A DNA stretch of 64,000 bases from Fragilaria crotonensis. Taxonomy: Eukaryota > Bacillariophyta > Fragilariophyceae > Fragilariales > Fragilariaceae. Positions 43,708 through 57,585 of this stretch are shown here, piece after piece; the first letter of the stretch is position 1; each line of letters starts with the position of its first letter. The notes under the pieces are model-generated. The model worked only from the letters and a program-made list of their open reading frames with translations, was not told the origin of the DNA and made no database searches. The position numbers and the translations under genes are program-made. The stretch lies in the NCBI GenBank assembly GCA_022925895.1, contig JAKSYS010000184.1, positions 1 through 64,000 of the forward strand, given 5' to 3'.

Positions 43708-46700
43708 ATGTTGACATCACTTTCTGAGGATTGTGCTGTTTGTGGGAAAAGTTTCAAGAGGCTTGGTGCGCACCTTGTGCGTAGTTTGGCATGTGGTTCT
43801 TATTACATGCCACGCCGCGCTGACACAGATGAGTGTCGTGGAAGTGAAGGCGCTGATCATGGCACCCGTCCGAATTTGAGATCCTCTTGTATAGCACTCT
43901 CTTTCGTGCACAACGTGCAACTGTAAGAGGAGAGGCGGATGACGAGCCGCCAATCATCAATGTGAATGGAGTTGATGATGAAGATTTTCTTGCGATGGAT
44001 GACGATGATGGTTTTCCCAATGACAATGTTGATGAGGAGGATGTCCCCAGTGATGCAAGTGAAGGCAAGGAAGGTCCGGATGCCGGTGTTTTGGACTTGT
44101 ATCTGAAACTTTTCCAGCTGCGAGATAACCCGCTAGGTCTTGCGCGTTTTCTCGGGAAGAGGAGGTCTTAATTGAGTTATTGCAGCTCCTAAAGGAGCTC
44201 CATTGTCCACTCAAAGCGTTTGAGATCATACTCAAGTGGGCTGCGAAATCAAATGGTAGTGGTCATACTTTCCGCGAGGGTTGTCAACCCAGTCGCAGCA
44301 AGGTAATCGCTAATTTGTACGAAAGGTACAACATGAACGGATTGATCCCAAAGGAGTACCTGCCTTACACCCAGAGAACAGTGTCCATGATTTACTTTGA
44401 TGCCCGCAAAGTGTTTGCGTCACTTCTCTCATGTCCCACACTTAATCAAGACGAAAATTATTTTTTGACGACGCGAAGGATCCATTCATCGCACCACAAG
44501 CATTGTCTGATGTTGGTGACATCCACACAGGTCGTTGCTACAGAAAGACATACAAGGCTCTAATAAAGAAGTTTGGCATTGATATGCTGTTACCTTGCGT
44601 CATAGCTATGGATAAGATGCATATTGATATGGCAGGACGGCTCCAAATGGAGCCCATAACAATCTCACACAGTCTATTGAATCACACTATGCGCCGCCTC
44701 CCAAGTGCCAGCATGCGCATCCTTGGATACATCAATCACAGCACCCCCACTCACCTCCCAACTAGCGCAGATGTTGATTCCGAGTTCAATTCTCCAGAAG
44801 AATTGGCGGATGATGTTGTGCGTATCAAGAATCCAATTCATCCTCCCGCCAACGGTGATCTTAGTTGGGCAACGTTACTCCTCAATGAAACGCACATGCA
44901 GATTCAGTTTATACTTGAAGAGTCTGGATTTTTGATTCTACAGAACAGTGGCTTCAAATGGAATTTGCATCACAACAAGCAACACCATTCACAAAGTGGT
45001 GTTCCACCCGTATGTACCTTTCATTGTCGGCAATACAGAGGGTCACGACCGTCTCTGTGGTCATTACACAGCAAAATTCATGGAGGTCAAACAGCTTTGC
45101 CGAATCTGTGAATGCCCCAGTTACTTGACGGGGTATTCGAAGTCAAAGTTCCCCCACCGTCTCCCGAAAAAAGTTGATTCCTTAGTGCAGAGGGGCTTGA
45201 CTGCTGAGCTCCAATCAATGTCTCAGAACTATCTCAGGAACGGGTTTGAAGGCGTCTGATTTGGCATGCACAATAAGCGCGGAATTTTGGTGCGTGCCCA
45301 GGCAAAATGCTGCACTTGATCTCGCTTGGTTGGTTTAAGTACTGTCTCCAGGCTTTCTCGCTCAGGCCGGTCCCAAGTCCCAGGCATTGAAGGATTACGA
45401 TGCACTGTGCGCCAAGTTGGGCTGCACCCTATCAAGGCAGAGTGACCGTGATGTTCCACGAACAAATTTCTCTCGAGGTTTTCCTCTGGCTCCAATCTCA
45501 TGGGACATGAGATGGCGGGATGCCTTTGGTGAAACTATTTGCATTGCACACGACGTGTTTCCGCTCCATCTTCAACGTTGGCAAGAAGGTCACCCCAAAG
45601 AAGGGTCAACGATCAAAGGCTATGTTACAGCAATCATATCGAAGATTGATAGTTGTCATATCCTCCCTCCTGGTCTGGCACCAATGGATGAAGCAGCCAA
45701 CAATTCCGAAAAAAATGGTGAGGCGCTCCCATGTTGCTGTGCAGTGGTTGATGCGGTTTGTTGCTGAAGTAGCACCTCGTCCTTCAGGCATGGAAATAAC
45801 ACCATCAAAACGCACTTGGTCCTGCATCTGTGCGGACATTCTGGACCATGGGGTTCCAGAGAACGTGAACAGTTCGTACGCTGAGTCAGCCCACATTCCC
45901 TTGCGAAGATAACAACAAGAAACTTGCAGAAACGAGCTGTTTCTTTCACAAAACAAGCAGCCCATCGGTACGTTGAGAATCTCGCTGTATCACTTGCTTG
46001 GGCAGATGTTGAGAGCAACAAAAGGCAGTGCCATACCAACATCAGGGAAGATGAACCAGAGAGAGGAACCAGCAACCATCAACTCGACCCTGGACGTGAA
46101 TTCCACCTTGTGTGGAAAACTGGTGATGAATTCCCCTCGTGTCGTTGGACACATGTGCGTAGCGGTCAGAACGCAGAGCCAGTCGTGAAACTTCCACCTT
46201 TGGTGTCGAAATTTCTTGGAAACTTCTGCCTGCCCCAAATGCCACAACAGTCTCTTCGGTGCTTTACCTCATACACAGATGAAAGGGTAACATGTACCGT
46301 GCGCATCCATGTTATGACGGTAAACCTTGGAATGATTGCGCAATGATTGACTGGAAAGGGGAGAAGCATGACCTTCCAGCATTCATCCATACATTCGTTG
46401 ATCTGCGCCAGCTTCCGAGCGCAATCAGAAGAATTGAAGTGAATGGGCAGACAAGCGTGCAACCTGGATTGTATGCTGTTGCCCACACCTTTGACCCAGT
46501 CAACCCCACGGACTTCAACACGCCCAATGTCCTCATACGGCGTTACAAACCCCATTTTTATTCTCCCAACCACAGACAACCAACATCGTTCCTTGCGGAT
46601 GTCAAGGCGATATCCTCGCCGCTACTTGGCACAGAAGACATCCCACCATTTGGAGAAAAGAAAGCGTCAATGTGGGATCGGCATTACCTTTTCCTCATCA

Positions 46701-46996
46701 GAAGGAAAGTGGAATGGTCCCTTGCATGGGACGCAATAATAGAGCGGGAGCATAGTGATCTGGAAAACAATGTTGAAGATGACACCTGGTTCGAAGAGGA
46801 TTACGAGACAAAAGATGTTGACCACCATGTCTTGCCCGGTGGTGGAGTCGTCTTCGGCGTGAAGACACCCAAAGACAACGCCAAGGAGGTGGCAGCAAAG
46901 AAAGCAGAAAAGCTTGCCACCAAAAAGAAGAAGGAAGATGAGGCAGCGGCCAAGAAACGCAAACGAGCTGCGGGAAGGGAGAACGTTCGCAAGTAG
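43708..46996 (+). pseudogene. Plavaka/CACTA-like transposase relic
   Basis: A series of plus-strand frames reads as one large protein. It begins with a zinc finger (CAVCGKSFKRLGAHLVRSLAC) at 43735, followed by an acidic stretch (about 43930-44080). The catalytic-looking region has VIAMDKMHIDMAGRLQMEPI near 44600 and RILGYINHSTPTHLP near 44720, positioned like the DKTHL...LGY block of fungal Plavaka transposases. A CRICECPS Cys cluster is near 45105 and MHNKRGIF...MLHLISLGWFKYCLQAF near 45270-45360. The last open segment (46292-46996) ends in a Lys-rich tail. The frame changes near 43900, 44170, 44510, 44960, 45260, 45520, 45910 and 46290, so it is dead. The family assignment rests on memory of motif layout. 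Confidence 0.6.
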
Positions 46997-47424
46997 TAGA
47001 CTTATTTTTCACGTTCTTCTTTCTTCAATAGTAACGTGCAGGTCTTCTTCCCCGTACTTCGCCCTCCTGGTAACAACGAAGCGGTTAAGTCAACCGCTGC
47101 AGTAGCCCCCTGCACATCACCAGCTCGTTTTTCTTGGTACAGTGTATGCGCCACCAATTGCCAGGTCAGCTGCTGTAGGCTGTCTAGGTACGGCCTTTCG
47201 TTCGCCATCAACACCACCCCCATTCGCAGAGGTCCCCATTCTGGCTCCACTCGCGGTTTCCTCTTTCTCCCAACAAGGAAAGCGGTCGAGACACCGCGAC
47301 AACGTGCTTCGGCAAGCGCACACTGATGGGCTTGACAGCAGCTGCCACTTCAAGGGTGGCTGCCGTCGCGATCACCACGTCTTCAATTGGGTTTTGGGCA
47401 ACCGGCGGCGCCGACGTTTTCGGT

Positions 47425-49889
<2,465 letters not shown>

Positions 49890-49997
49890 TGTTTGGCCTT
49901 CTCCTGCTGCCTGGCAGGTAAGGTCCGCGCAACGCCACTTCGTACGACAACAATGGGATGGTGATCACGCACCACGACGAGGAGACAACCCAACACC

Positions 49998-50281
49998 AGA
50001 CCAATGACAACAGTCGCGAGCGCGTCCTCCTCCCCGTACTCTTCGTCCACAAAAACGACAATCAACCCGCTGCCTGGCGAGGACTGTGCAGTTGTTGCAG
50101 AAGAAACGCACGCGGCAAGAAAGGATCAACAACAACGCAAGACCACTGACAACAATTGCGAGCGCGTCCTCCTCCCCGTACTCTTCGTCCACATAAACAA
50201 CAATCAACCCGCTGCCTGGCGAGGACTGTGCAGTTGTTGCAGAAGAAACGCACGCAGCAAGAAAGGATCAACAACAACGCA
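49998..50281. repeat. Two 142-bp direct tandem repeats
   Basis: Unit 1 is 49998-50139 and unit 2 is 50140-50281. They differ at only a handful of positions. Both contain GAGCGCGTCCTCCTCCCCGT and AGGACTGTGCAGTTGTTGCA. They lie just outside the start of the minus-strand gene, where subterminal transposase-binding repeats would sit in a CACTA-like element. Confidence 0.9.
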
Positions 50282-50340
50282 ATGATTGGGCAAGAGGCTT
50301 CATTGAATGTTCTGATTCAATGGAGGTGATGGTGCAATTC

Positions 50341-50862
50341 TGGTGTCAAAAATTGCATACCAGGCGCATACAACATGGTACACACAACTCTAAGGGACTC
50401 CACACCTGGGACTTTATTGCAAGCCCTCTAAATAAATTCGATTTTTATCTAACAAATAGACGCTATATTTATTTATGATACGAATATGTGTATTCGATAT
50501 GTAGTCGATATTACTTCAATGCAAATACACCAAAACCATTGAACAACAAAGAACACGTATATTTCAATAAACTGAGTCGACTTTCTTATGCATGTATAGT
50601 ATATTACTTTCCCAGGACCGTAGTATGTACTGTAACAGCGCTACAATACTACACTGTACATTGTGTAAAATCGCACACATTTAGGAATCTTGTATCCAAA
50701 AGTCATCATGTCAAGTATCATGCCCGAAGTACAACAAGTCACATGTATAGAATTTTTTGGCTATGTATAGCATTTAATAAAAGTATATGAAAGGAATATA
50801 CTTTTAGTCGGCTTCTGTATGAGTTCCGCCGTATATTCCGCGAGCGTAGCAAACGTATCACG
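50341..50862. other. AT-rich stretch of uncertain ownership
   Basis: No coding features. It lies between the tandem repeats of the DNA transposon and the Harbinger-type MITE. It may be the transposon's end or the leader of the copia element. Confidence 0.3.
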
Positions 50863-50865
50863 TAA

Positions 50866-51636
50866 GGCCGGTGCTTGCAGCGAACGAAACGTCCCGCAAA
50901 ACAGAACGCCGCGTCCATTCTGGGGAAAAATGGTCCTTACAGCCCCCAAAACTGCCCCCGAAAGGCGCGCGCGTTTCGGGGATCCGGGTACTTTTGATCG
51001 AAACCACAGAACGCCGCGGGCGTTCTGTGTGAAAGCCGGGTTCGCACGAAACGCAACAATCGAGTTTGTGTATGAAGTGCTACGTAATTAGAAATTGGAC
51101 TAAATGGGACCAGGCATGGGACGGTGTGGTACTACAGTACGCTGTGACAATGGAGTACAATGCGAGTTGCGGTGCGGGCAGGCGGCAATTCTTGTCTTCG
51201 GAACTTATCTGATTGTCACAGATAACCGCATCCGATAGAGCTCGTCGTTTGATCCGAGACGGCGAATCGTAGCATCCGAACAAGCGAGCGCCTGCCTTTC
51301 TTTACGAGCCGCGCGGCATGTCTGTCGAGTGCTTCTTGCAGGTTTGGCCCATTTGCTCATGGCGGCAAATTTGTTCGACGAACGACGTGACAAGCGACAA
51401 ACGAGACGACTGATCCACATGATAACTTTAGTACATTTTTCACGCAACTACATTCAACGCCTGATTTCTTTTACACCTATACATGTCTATATAGTATATA
51501 TAAAATGCTCTCCGATTCTGCGGTTTTGTGGTTATTTCTAGGGAGTACGCCTGTAAGGACCATATTTCACGTTTTCACGGAACAGTACGTGACGTCCGTT
51601 CTGCTGAAAACGTTTCGTTCGCTGCAAGCACCGGCC
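50866..51636. mobile_element. PIF/Harbinger-type MITE (TAA target duplication)
   Basis: A 771-bp element with inverted termini. The first 27 bp (GGCCGGTGCTTGCAGCGAAC followed by GAAACGT) are identical at both ends, and weaker matching continues inward to ATGGTCCTTACAG (about 80-95 bp in). Flanked by TAA at 50863-50865 and TAA at 51637-51639. No transposase is encoded. Ends and duplication fit the PIF/Harbinger superfamily, but the sequence differs from the element at 27836-29130, so it is a separate family. Confidence 0.85.
51006..51028. repeat. 10-bp-arm palindrome inside the MITE
   Basis: ACAGAACGCC and GGCGTTCTGT separated by GCG. Part of the same motif (ACAGAACGCC) also occurs in the left terminal region near 50900, so it may be a repeated binding motif of the element. 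Confidence 0.7.
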
Positions 51637-51639
51637 TAA

Positions 51640-51757
51640 GAGCACGGACTATGACCTCCGAAGTCGAAAAACGTGTCGTTCGGGACTGAGGTTATTCGTC
51701 CACACGTTTTATATCTAGCAATATCCCTAACCCTAGCAGAGTTTTGGGCTCATAACC
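51640..51757 (-). other. Copia 5' leader with primer-binding-like site
   Basis: The 118 bp left of the 5' LTR. In element orientation the LTR end is followed directly by GGTTATGAGCCC, similar to primer-binding sites that pair with initiator Met tRNA in copia elements. This supports reading the LTR at 51758-52213 as a 5' LTR and not a solo LTR. Confidence 0.55.
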
Positions 51758-52213
51758 TGAGAATCCAAACCGTGATCAGCCGTCGGTTGTGCCGCGCTCG
51801 CTGGGGAGCGGTGTTATGCACAGGACGACGGCGAGGAGGGCGTGTTGCGAATGATGGGAGAGGCGTTCGATCTTGAGGAGCCAACGATGCACAGCGAGCC
51901 AGACGAGTTCGATAACGATGCGATGTACGGTTTGGGAGCGGATAAGCAAAGTGTATTCCTACCTCGTTACCCTTATGATCCTCAGAGACCGGCAAGAGTG
52001 CGATTGAGATGTAGAATAGTCGATGCTAATAAAGTTGTGAGCGGAGTCCGAGAGGTACTCCGCTGGTTAAACGTTAAACTATAACAGTAGTATGCGTGCG
52101 TGAATTGTACGTGAGTCACAGGAAGGGAATAAGTGTGACTCGACCACGAACGGAGATGTACAAAGGTAGACTGTACGGATAGGCAGCGGTACAGTAGTCG
52201 ATGTGCACGAACA
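51758..52213 (-). repeat. 5' LTR of the copia element
   Basis: 456 bp, the same length as the partner at 37372-37827, with TG...CA ends in element orientation. It differs from the partner by about 6 substitutions and 4 short indels, including a GTTAAAC duplication here and a missing GCC. Confidence 0.9.
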
Positions 52214-52323
52214 ATAAATGAGATGGCGCGCCATTATCCAGATGCTCGCGTTTCTAAAATCGACAGCTGGCGGGCAAATGATCTATCAGTTGGGGAAGAT
52301 GATTTTGCAGGGGCAATTGTTGG

Positions 52324-53462
52324 TCATTTGGTTGGGCGCTTGGTCGGGCGTCGTGTTGGTCGTTGGGTCGGGCGCTTGGTTGGGAGTCGAGTTGGACGTT
52401 GGGTCGGGCGCTTGGTCGGGCGTCGAGTTGGACGCTTGGTTGGCGGGGCATCAGCCGCACAAAAAAATCTCTCTGGGAAGGCAGGGACATTGACACAAGC
52501 ACGATAGAGGCATGATTTCTTTTGCCAATAATCAATCATTGAGAAAAAATACTGAATGCTTTGCAGATTCCAGCACAGCTTTTGCTTGAAATTAGTAGCG
52601 AAATGAAACATGTAATTCATGTTTGTGACAGCTCTTGTGTCCCACCGATTGAGATCTTGATTGAAGCTTTCTGCGTATGTAAACATGTATTCCATGATTG
52701 TGACCTTCCTTACGTCCCAAGAGCCGATGTTTTGATTAAAAACAAGTGCATTTTCAAACATTCGTTCCATTGTGGTGACTCGCGACGTATTCCATTTGGT
52801 TATGTTCCCATTAAAGTGAAAAAGCGAACATCGAGCTCATATCTGTGACACGTTGCGTGTCCCACCTGTTGAGTTTGAGTATCCCAACCCTTAGAAGGGC
52901 CACATGCTTTTGCAAATGAGAACATTCCCTTCATATTGGTTACCTTGGCTGTGTTCCATTTATCAAGCACGGCGTTCAAGCATACGGTAGCATGAAACAT
53001 ATAACGCATATCAGTGACACTTCGAGTGTCCCAACTGCCAAGGCCCTCTCCCCGAAAGGCAATCGCATCTTCAAACATGCTTTCCATCGAAGTTACCTGC
53101 GAGGTGTTCCACTTGCCTAGGTTCCCATTAAAGCTACTGGCACCATAAAACATGAAACTCATGTCTTTGACGCTTCCTGTATTCCAGCGAGATACATCAT
53201 CGTCGAAGGATGCCCTCATCCGGAAGAGACCGTACATATTGGTGACTCTTGAAGTATCCCAGAAAGAGATGTGGCCATAGGTGGATGTGGCACTTGCCTG
53301 ATTAAAGATCAAGTAACGGCGAAGTGAATGTTGCCATCTGAGATAGGAGTGACTGCCAAGCTTGGGCCAAGAAGGGTGATGGCGATAGAAATGATGAGCG
53401 TTACACAAGAAGAAGAAATCATGACCGATTGTCAAAGGTTGACTATTGGTCGAGCCCGACAC
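52324..53462 (-). pseudogene. BspA-like (DUF285) surface protein gene with P/T/R-rich tail, frame broken
   Basis: The minus strand encodes a row of BspA/DUF285 repeats: ISFWDTSRVTNMYGLFR, SRWNTGSVKDMSFMFYGASS, GKWNTSQVTSMESMFEDA, GSWDTRSVTDMRYMF and more, to NRWDTRAVTNMNYMF. A C-terminal tail of RPTKRPTxRPT repeats follows (about 52324-52450). Such proteins are expanded in diatoms and are thought to lie at the cell surface. The repeats pass through several frames (shifts near 52900, 52815 and probably 53310), and no ATG start or signal peptide is seen at the upstream end. It is either a decaying copy or a gene with base-calling errors. The stop is 110 bp from the copia LTR. Confidence 0.65.
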
Positions 53463-53832
53463 TTCTCTCGATGATTGTGCGAAGTATTGCTTGATTACAT
53501 CGCCTCCATTTTTTGGGTTCTCGTTTCGTGCTCGTCCTGAAAGTGACCTTGCGCGAAGGTGAGAGATGCCACTATACTCGTATGCATACCATGTATGTCA
53601 TATCAGGTACAATTGACAGGTGTCATCGAGTCTTGTCGAACTTCTTCGAATCCAGTACTATGATATGTGTATATGTACAATGTACAGTACTACAGTACTA
53701 CTGCTCCTTACCACCAACTACGAGTACAAGTACCGGTACAAGGACCCTATACTACAGACAGACTACACAGTGCGCAATTTTGTAGAGTACTCCGAGTATG
53801 AAGTATTAATTACAACTTTAATTACGCATACC
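53463..53832. other. Intergenic, no gene seen
   Basis: Short spacer between the BspA-like gene and the hAT-type MITE, with GTAC-rich words at 53680-53760. Confidence 0.3.
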
Positions 53833-54188
53833 CAGGGGTGTTTAATTAAGGCGCCTGCCTGGCACAACAGCTGGATCGCCTTCTCAAGACCTCAAAATCG
53901 CGCCTTCTGAAAGGCACGTAAAATCTACCCTGTTAACATACTACCGTTCGCATCATACGTGAATACCATACTAGAGTAGCTTCTACACAGTTAACATACT
54001 ACCGCACACACTGTATGCGTGAATATCATACTAGTAGAAACCACCACTCTAAGCATGTACACAGTACTACAGTATACACTGTACACTGTACTGTCAATCG
54101 TTTCCATAGTACTGTAGCCCAGTAGAAACGTACCTGCGCCTTCCGCTGCGCCTTCTATGGGCCGGATCGCCTTAATTAAACACCCCTG
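53833..54188. mobile_element. hAT-type MITE with perfect 8-bp target duplication
   Basis: A 356-bp non-coding element. The left end CAGGGGTGTTTAATTAAGGCG (53833-53853) is inverted at the right end (CGCCTTAATTAAACACCCCTG, 54168-54188). It is flanked by identical 8-bp duplications CGCATACC at 53825-53832 and 54189-54196. CAGGGGT-type ends and 8-bp duplications define the hAT superfamily. Inside are two diverged direct copies of a GTTAACATACTACCG... unit about 57 bp apart (from about 53934 and 53991) and several GCGCCTTC words near both ends, likely subterminal binding repeats. Confidence 0.9.
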
Positions 54189-54383
54189 CGCATACCGCAT
54201 ACGGATAATTTGGAATTCAGTACTACCGGTATTACCAGGTACAAGTACCAACACTCCCGAGTAGACACCCTGGCCGTTGCAACGAAAGCAACAACAAGCA
54301 AATCTCAGTGACACCTTCACTGAAGTCCCCAACACACCTCTTCTCGGCCATCTAATCCTAAGGAACTAGGCCATCAGCATAGT

Positions 54384-55637
54384 ATGTCATCATTAATTCC
54401 TGGAACACGTATGGAGTTTCTCATGGAAAGCAACTCAACGGACGACCAAGAAGATGCCGAACGAGAATGTCAACCGTTCTTCGTCGACCTGCCCACCTTG
54501 TCCGAACCTGAGGCGGTACAATTGCGAAAACGAGGCCTGCTGGACGAACATCGGAATGTGTGTCTTTTGTATGACGCACACAGCACTTATCTTCGTCGTG
54601 CCTTTGGGACCCTCGCGTCGTCGTTCGTGTCGTTGGATTCCAGTCGTCCCTGGATGCTCTATTGGACACTTCATGGATGCGATATGCTGGGAGACTTGCC
54701 AGATTCCCACGTCTTGAATGGCATTGTGTCGACACTCCAAGCTTGTTGGGATCATGTTGGGAAGGATGCTGGCGGTTTTGGAGGTGGGCCTGGTCAAATG
54801 GCGCACTGTGCACCGACGTATGCGGCTGTGCTATGTTTGTGCATTATTGCCACCTGTCATCACCCAGAAACGGCCATGCGTGCTCGGGATTACTTGAACC
54901 AAATTCGCCTTCCGTTGCGCAACTGGTACGTGCAACTACAAGAAGATGGTGCCTATCGAATGCATTTTGGTGGGGAAATAGATGTCAGAGCGACCTACAC
55001 AGTCCTGTGCTGTGCGAAGTTGCTTAACATTATCGATGATGAATTGGTATCACCGGCGGTCATCAAGTTCGTGTTGGATTGTCAGACCTTTGAGGGAGGA
55101 TTTGGAGGTGAGCCAGGGTCCGAAGCTCACGGGGGCTATACATTCTGTGCTGTGGCTGCTCTTCAACTCATTGGAAATCTGGGTGAGTGTGACGTAGACG
55201 CACTGCGCGGTTGGCTGGTGCGGCGGCAAATGTCGTACGAAGGAGGCTTTCAGGGACGATGCAATAAACTGGTCGATGGGTGCTATTCCTTTTGGCAGGG
55301 TGCAGCTATCGCTATTTTGAATGGCATTGAGGGTGATCCATGGCTCGATGGAACCGTTCACGAATTGCCTCCATTACTCTACAACGAAGCCATGTTGCAG
55401 CGATACGTGTTGCTTTGCGCCCAGGACGTCAACGGAGGCTTACGAGATAAGCCGTCGTCTGCTCGTGATTTCTACCACTCTTGCTACAATCTGTCTGGCC
55501 TTTCGGTCGGTCAACATTATGGTTGCATTGCCTTCGGCCACAAGTCCTCCTCTGTCGTCGCCAAGACACACCCATGTTACAATATTCGTATCGATCGAGC
55601 TGCGAGCGTTCTGAAGCATTTTGCGACAGCGCCTTAG
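54384..55637 (+). CDS. FNTB: Protein farnesyltransferase beta subunit
   Basis: A 417-residue single-exon gene starting at ATG 54384. It has the alpha-alpha barrel of prenyltransferase beta repeats: GGFGGGPGQMAHCAPTYAAV, DCQTFEGGFGGEPGSEAHGG and YEGGFQGRCNKLVDGCYSFW. The zinc ligands are all present: Asp298 and Cys300 in VDGCYSFWQG and His365 in RDFYHSCYNLSG, closely matching Asp297, Cys299 and His362 of the mammalian enzyme. It transfers a farnesyl group to CaaX-box proteins together with the alpha subunit in the cytosol. FNTB rather than the GGTase-I beta is supported by the GGFGGGPGQ-AHxAPTYAAV stretch and length. It converges with the next gene, with only 8 bp between stops. Confidence 0.94.
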   Translation: MSSLIPGTRMEFLMESNSTDDQEDAERECQPFFVDLPTLSEPEAVQLRKRGLLDEHRNVCLLYDAHSTYLRRAFGTLASSFVSLDSSRPWMLYWTLHGCDMLGDLPDSHVLNGIVSTLQACWDHVGKDAGGFGGGPGQMAHCAPTYAAVLCLCIIATCHHPETAMRARDYLNQIRLPLRNWYVQLQEDGAYRMHFGGEIDVRATYTVLCCAKLLNIIDDELVSPAVIKFVLDCQTFEGGFGGEPGSEAHGGYTFCAVAALQLIGNLGECDVDALRGWLVRRQMSYEGGFQGRCNKLVDGCYSFWQGAAIAILNGIEGDPWLDGTVHELPPLLYNEAMLQRYVLLCAQDVNGGLRDKPSSARDFYHSCYNLSGLSVGQHYGCIAFGHKSSSVVAKTHPCYNIRIDRAASVLKHFATAP

Positions 55638-55645
55638 CCTTCCTT

Positions 55646-57585
55646 TCACCAAAACGACGGCCTTCCCTTATCAATGGAAGGGAAATCTTTGCACGGAATA
55701 ACAGACGGCTTGTCGCGAAAGTGACAGCGAACCTCAGGCTCGGGCAGGCAGCACATATTGGCGTTACCACCAATCTCTGCTAGTGTCTTATCGGCACACT
55801 TTCCAGCCAAATGCCATACACCCAATTGCTCAAAAAATCGTTTCTTATTCACCTTGCTGTTCGTCCAGGACATATGAAAGATGTATGGGTCTCTACCCCC
55901 CTTGAGAAACTCGCGCATGTAGGGTTTGCGGTAGTGGAAATGGTATCCACCAGGGAATTCATCGTCGTCGCGACTTAAAATCTTGGCCTTCAGGCCGTGC
56001 ATACTGACATGTTCGTTGAGCACGGCAATCAGAGTAATTTGGTGTGAGTGTGTGCCTAACACCAAATCACCACTGAGCAAGACGGAATTGAAAAAGTATT
56101 GTGTGCGGTCGTTGTGACGCACGTAGTAAAATCCTGTGTTGGCCGAGTAGGGAGCATAGAAGAGGGCATGGTTTCCATCGTCTTGAAAGTAGACATCGAA
56201 GCTGTACCACGGATGACTTTCATCGTGAAAGAATGCAAGTGGATCCTTGAACCAGACCAGGTCGACATCTTGGAACAAAAAGTCGTAGGGAAGCATGGCC
56301 ATCAATTGGACGCAGTAAATCTTAGCCATCATCATTTTAGTGAATTTGGCATCTGCGTAATGCCGGGCTGCTTCCTTGGGCATGGAACCAAAAACCTGTA
56401 GTGAATGACGTCAGTCAAGGCACTCTCGATCCATTAATAGATTCAAAATCCAGATCAAGTGCTACATACCTCTTCATCATACCACACACTGATGCCCAAG
56501 CTCTCCGCCAATTCCTTAGTTTCCATGTCGGTCGCAAAGAGCAATACGTGCGATAAATCCAATTGTCGCGATCTGGCATGGCAGACAAAGTTCATGAGGA
56601 GTTCCGCCTGCCCAAAATTGCACACCATGACAACCACTGTCTTGCTAGCTCCGGCAACAACCTTCGCGACAGGATCCAGGCGTTTCAACACTCCTGGCAA
56701 GTTCGCCAAGTAAGGAGCGAGGGTTGTCCAATACGCCATTGTTTCGTTCCTCAGCGGTGGATTGGTCGACTTGCGGCCATTACCTGCATAACCTCGACTA
56801 ACAAGCCTAAGAGGTAGCTCTCGTTCAACTGGTCCTTTCTTCTGCGGCAAGCGCATGAACTTTTGAACATGAAAGGCTTCATACTGGCCCATGAGAGCCC
56901 AGCATTGGGCACGGGGCTCACGGTAGTCCGTCAAAATGACATTGAGGTAATCGCAATTCTCTGTCGCTTCCTTCGCCGATTTTACAATTGGAATATCTCC
57001 CTGTTTGCGTGCTGCATTCGCCACGTCTCGATCTTTGGGAAGGGATAATTCCCGATTGTATAGTAGCAATACTTGCTCATTACCCCTTCCGGTGGCATCT
57101 ACTGGGACGCCCATATCAAAAGTGGATGCAAAGTCGTTTCGATCAATCAAAGCCTGGCCATAGGCAAATTTTGAAACCGAGGAGGGGAAGCGAGGTGCAT
57201 TTATGGAACTGGTTACGGCTGCAATTTGTCGTGGAGAGACTCCGCGTTGCATTGCAACTTCCTTCAAACGAGCAAGTTCTGGTGGAATGATATAGGTACG
57301 GCAGCATTAGACTTTGCCAGTCAAGCCTCAATACACACGAGATCACAAACACAAGCGCAGCATACCTAGATTTAAGCGATCGCGATCGGACTTGAGCTGG
57401 TCAGTCTCTCGAACGCAGATTTCAGCACCTTGATTCATTCCGGTGTGCATTCCCACCATACATCCCAAGTAGAAACAGACACCACCCACCGCAGCACACA
57501 TGAGTATCATCATGATTCGAGGTAGCCTTCGAGGGGGTGCCATAGGCAGAGCCGGTTTCAGAAGCCGACGCATTGCCATGGTCAT
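55646..57585 (-). CDS. Type II membrane glycosyltransferase (Nucleotid_trans / DUF271 family), three exons
   Basis: Exons on the minus strand are 57585-57366, 57278-56470 and 56395-55646. The introns are 87 and 74 nt with GT-AG ends, and all phases agree, giving 592 residues. The start is ATG 57585 (MTMAMRRLL); the frame extends upstream only by a GTG. A single membrane helix (about residues 22-45, RIMMILMCAAVGGVCFYLGC) is followed by a stem and a catalytic domain. KTVVVMVCNFGQAELLMNFV, the metal-binding DxD in FLFQDVDLVWFKDP, NTGFYYVRHNDRTQYFF and the C-terminal Cys/His-rich end are typical of PF03407 nucleotide-diphospho-sugar transferases, as in plant arabinosyl/xylosyl transferases. It is predicted to act in the Golgi on glycans or wall polymers; the donor sugar is unknown. 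Confidence 0.88.

Noticed and set aside
51758-52213. Solo LTR
   Set aside because: Equal length, orientation, near-matching flanks and an adjacent primer-binding-like site pair it with the LTR at 37372-37827.
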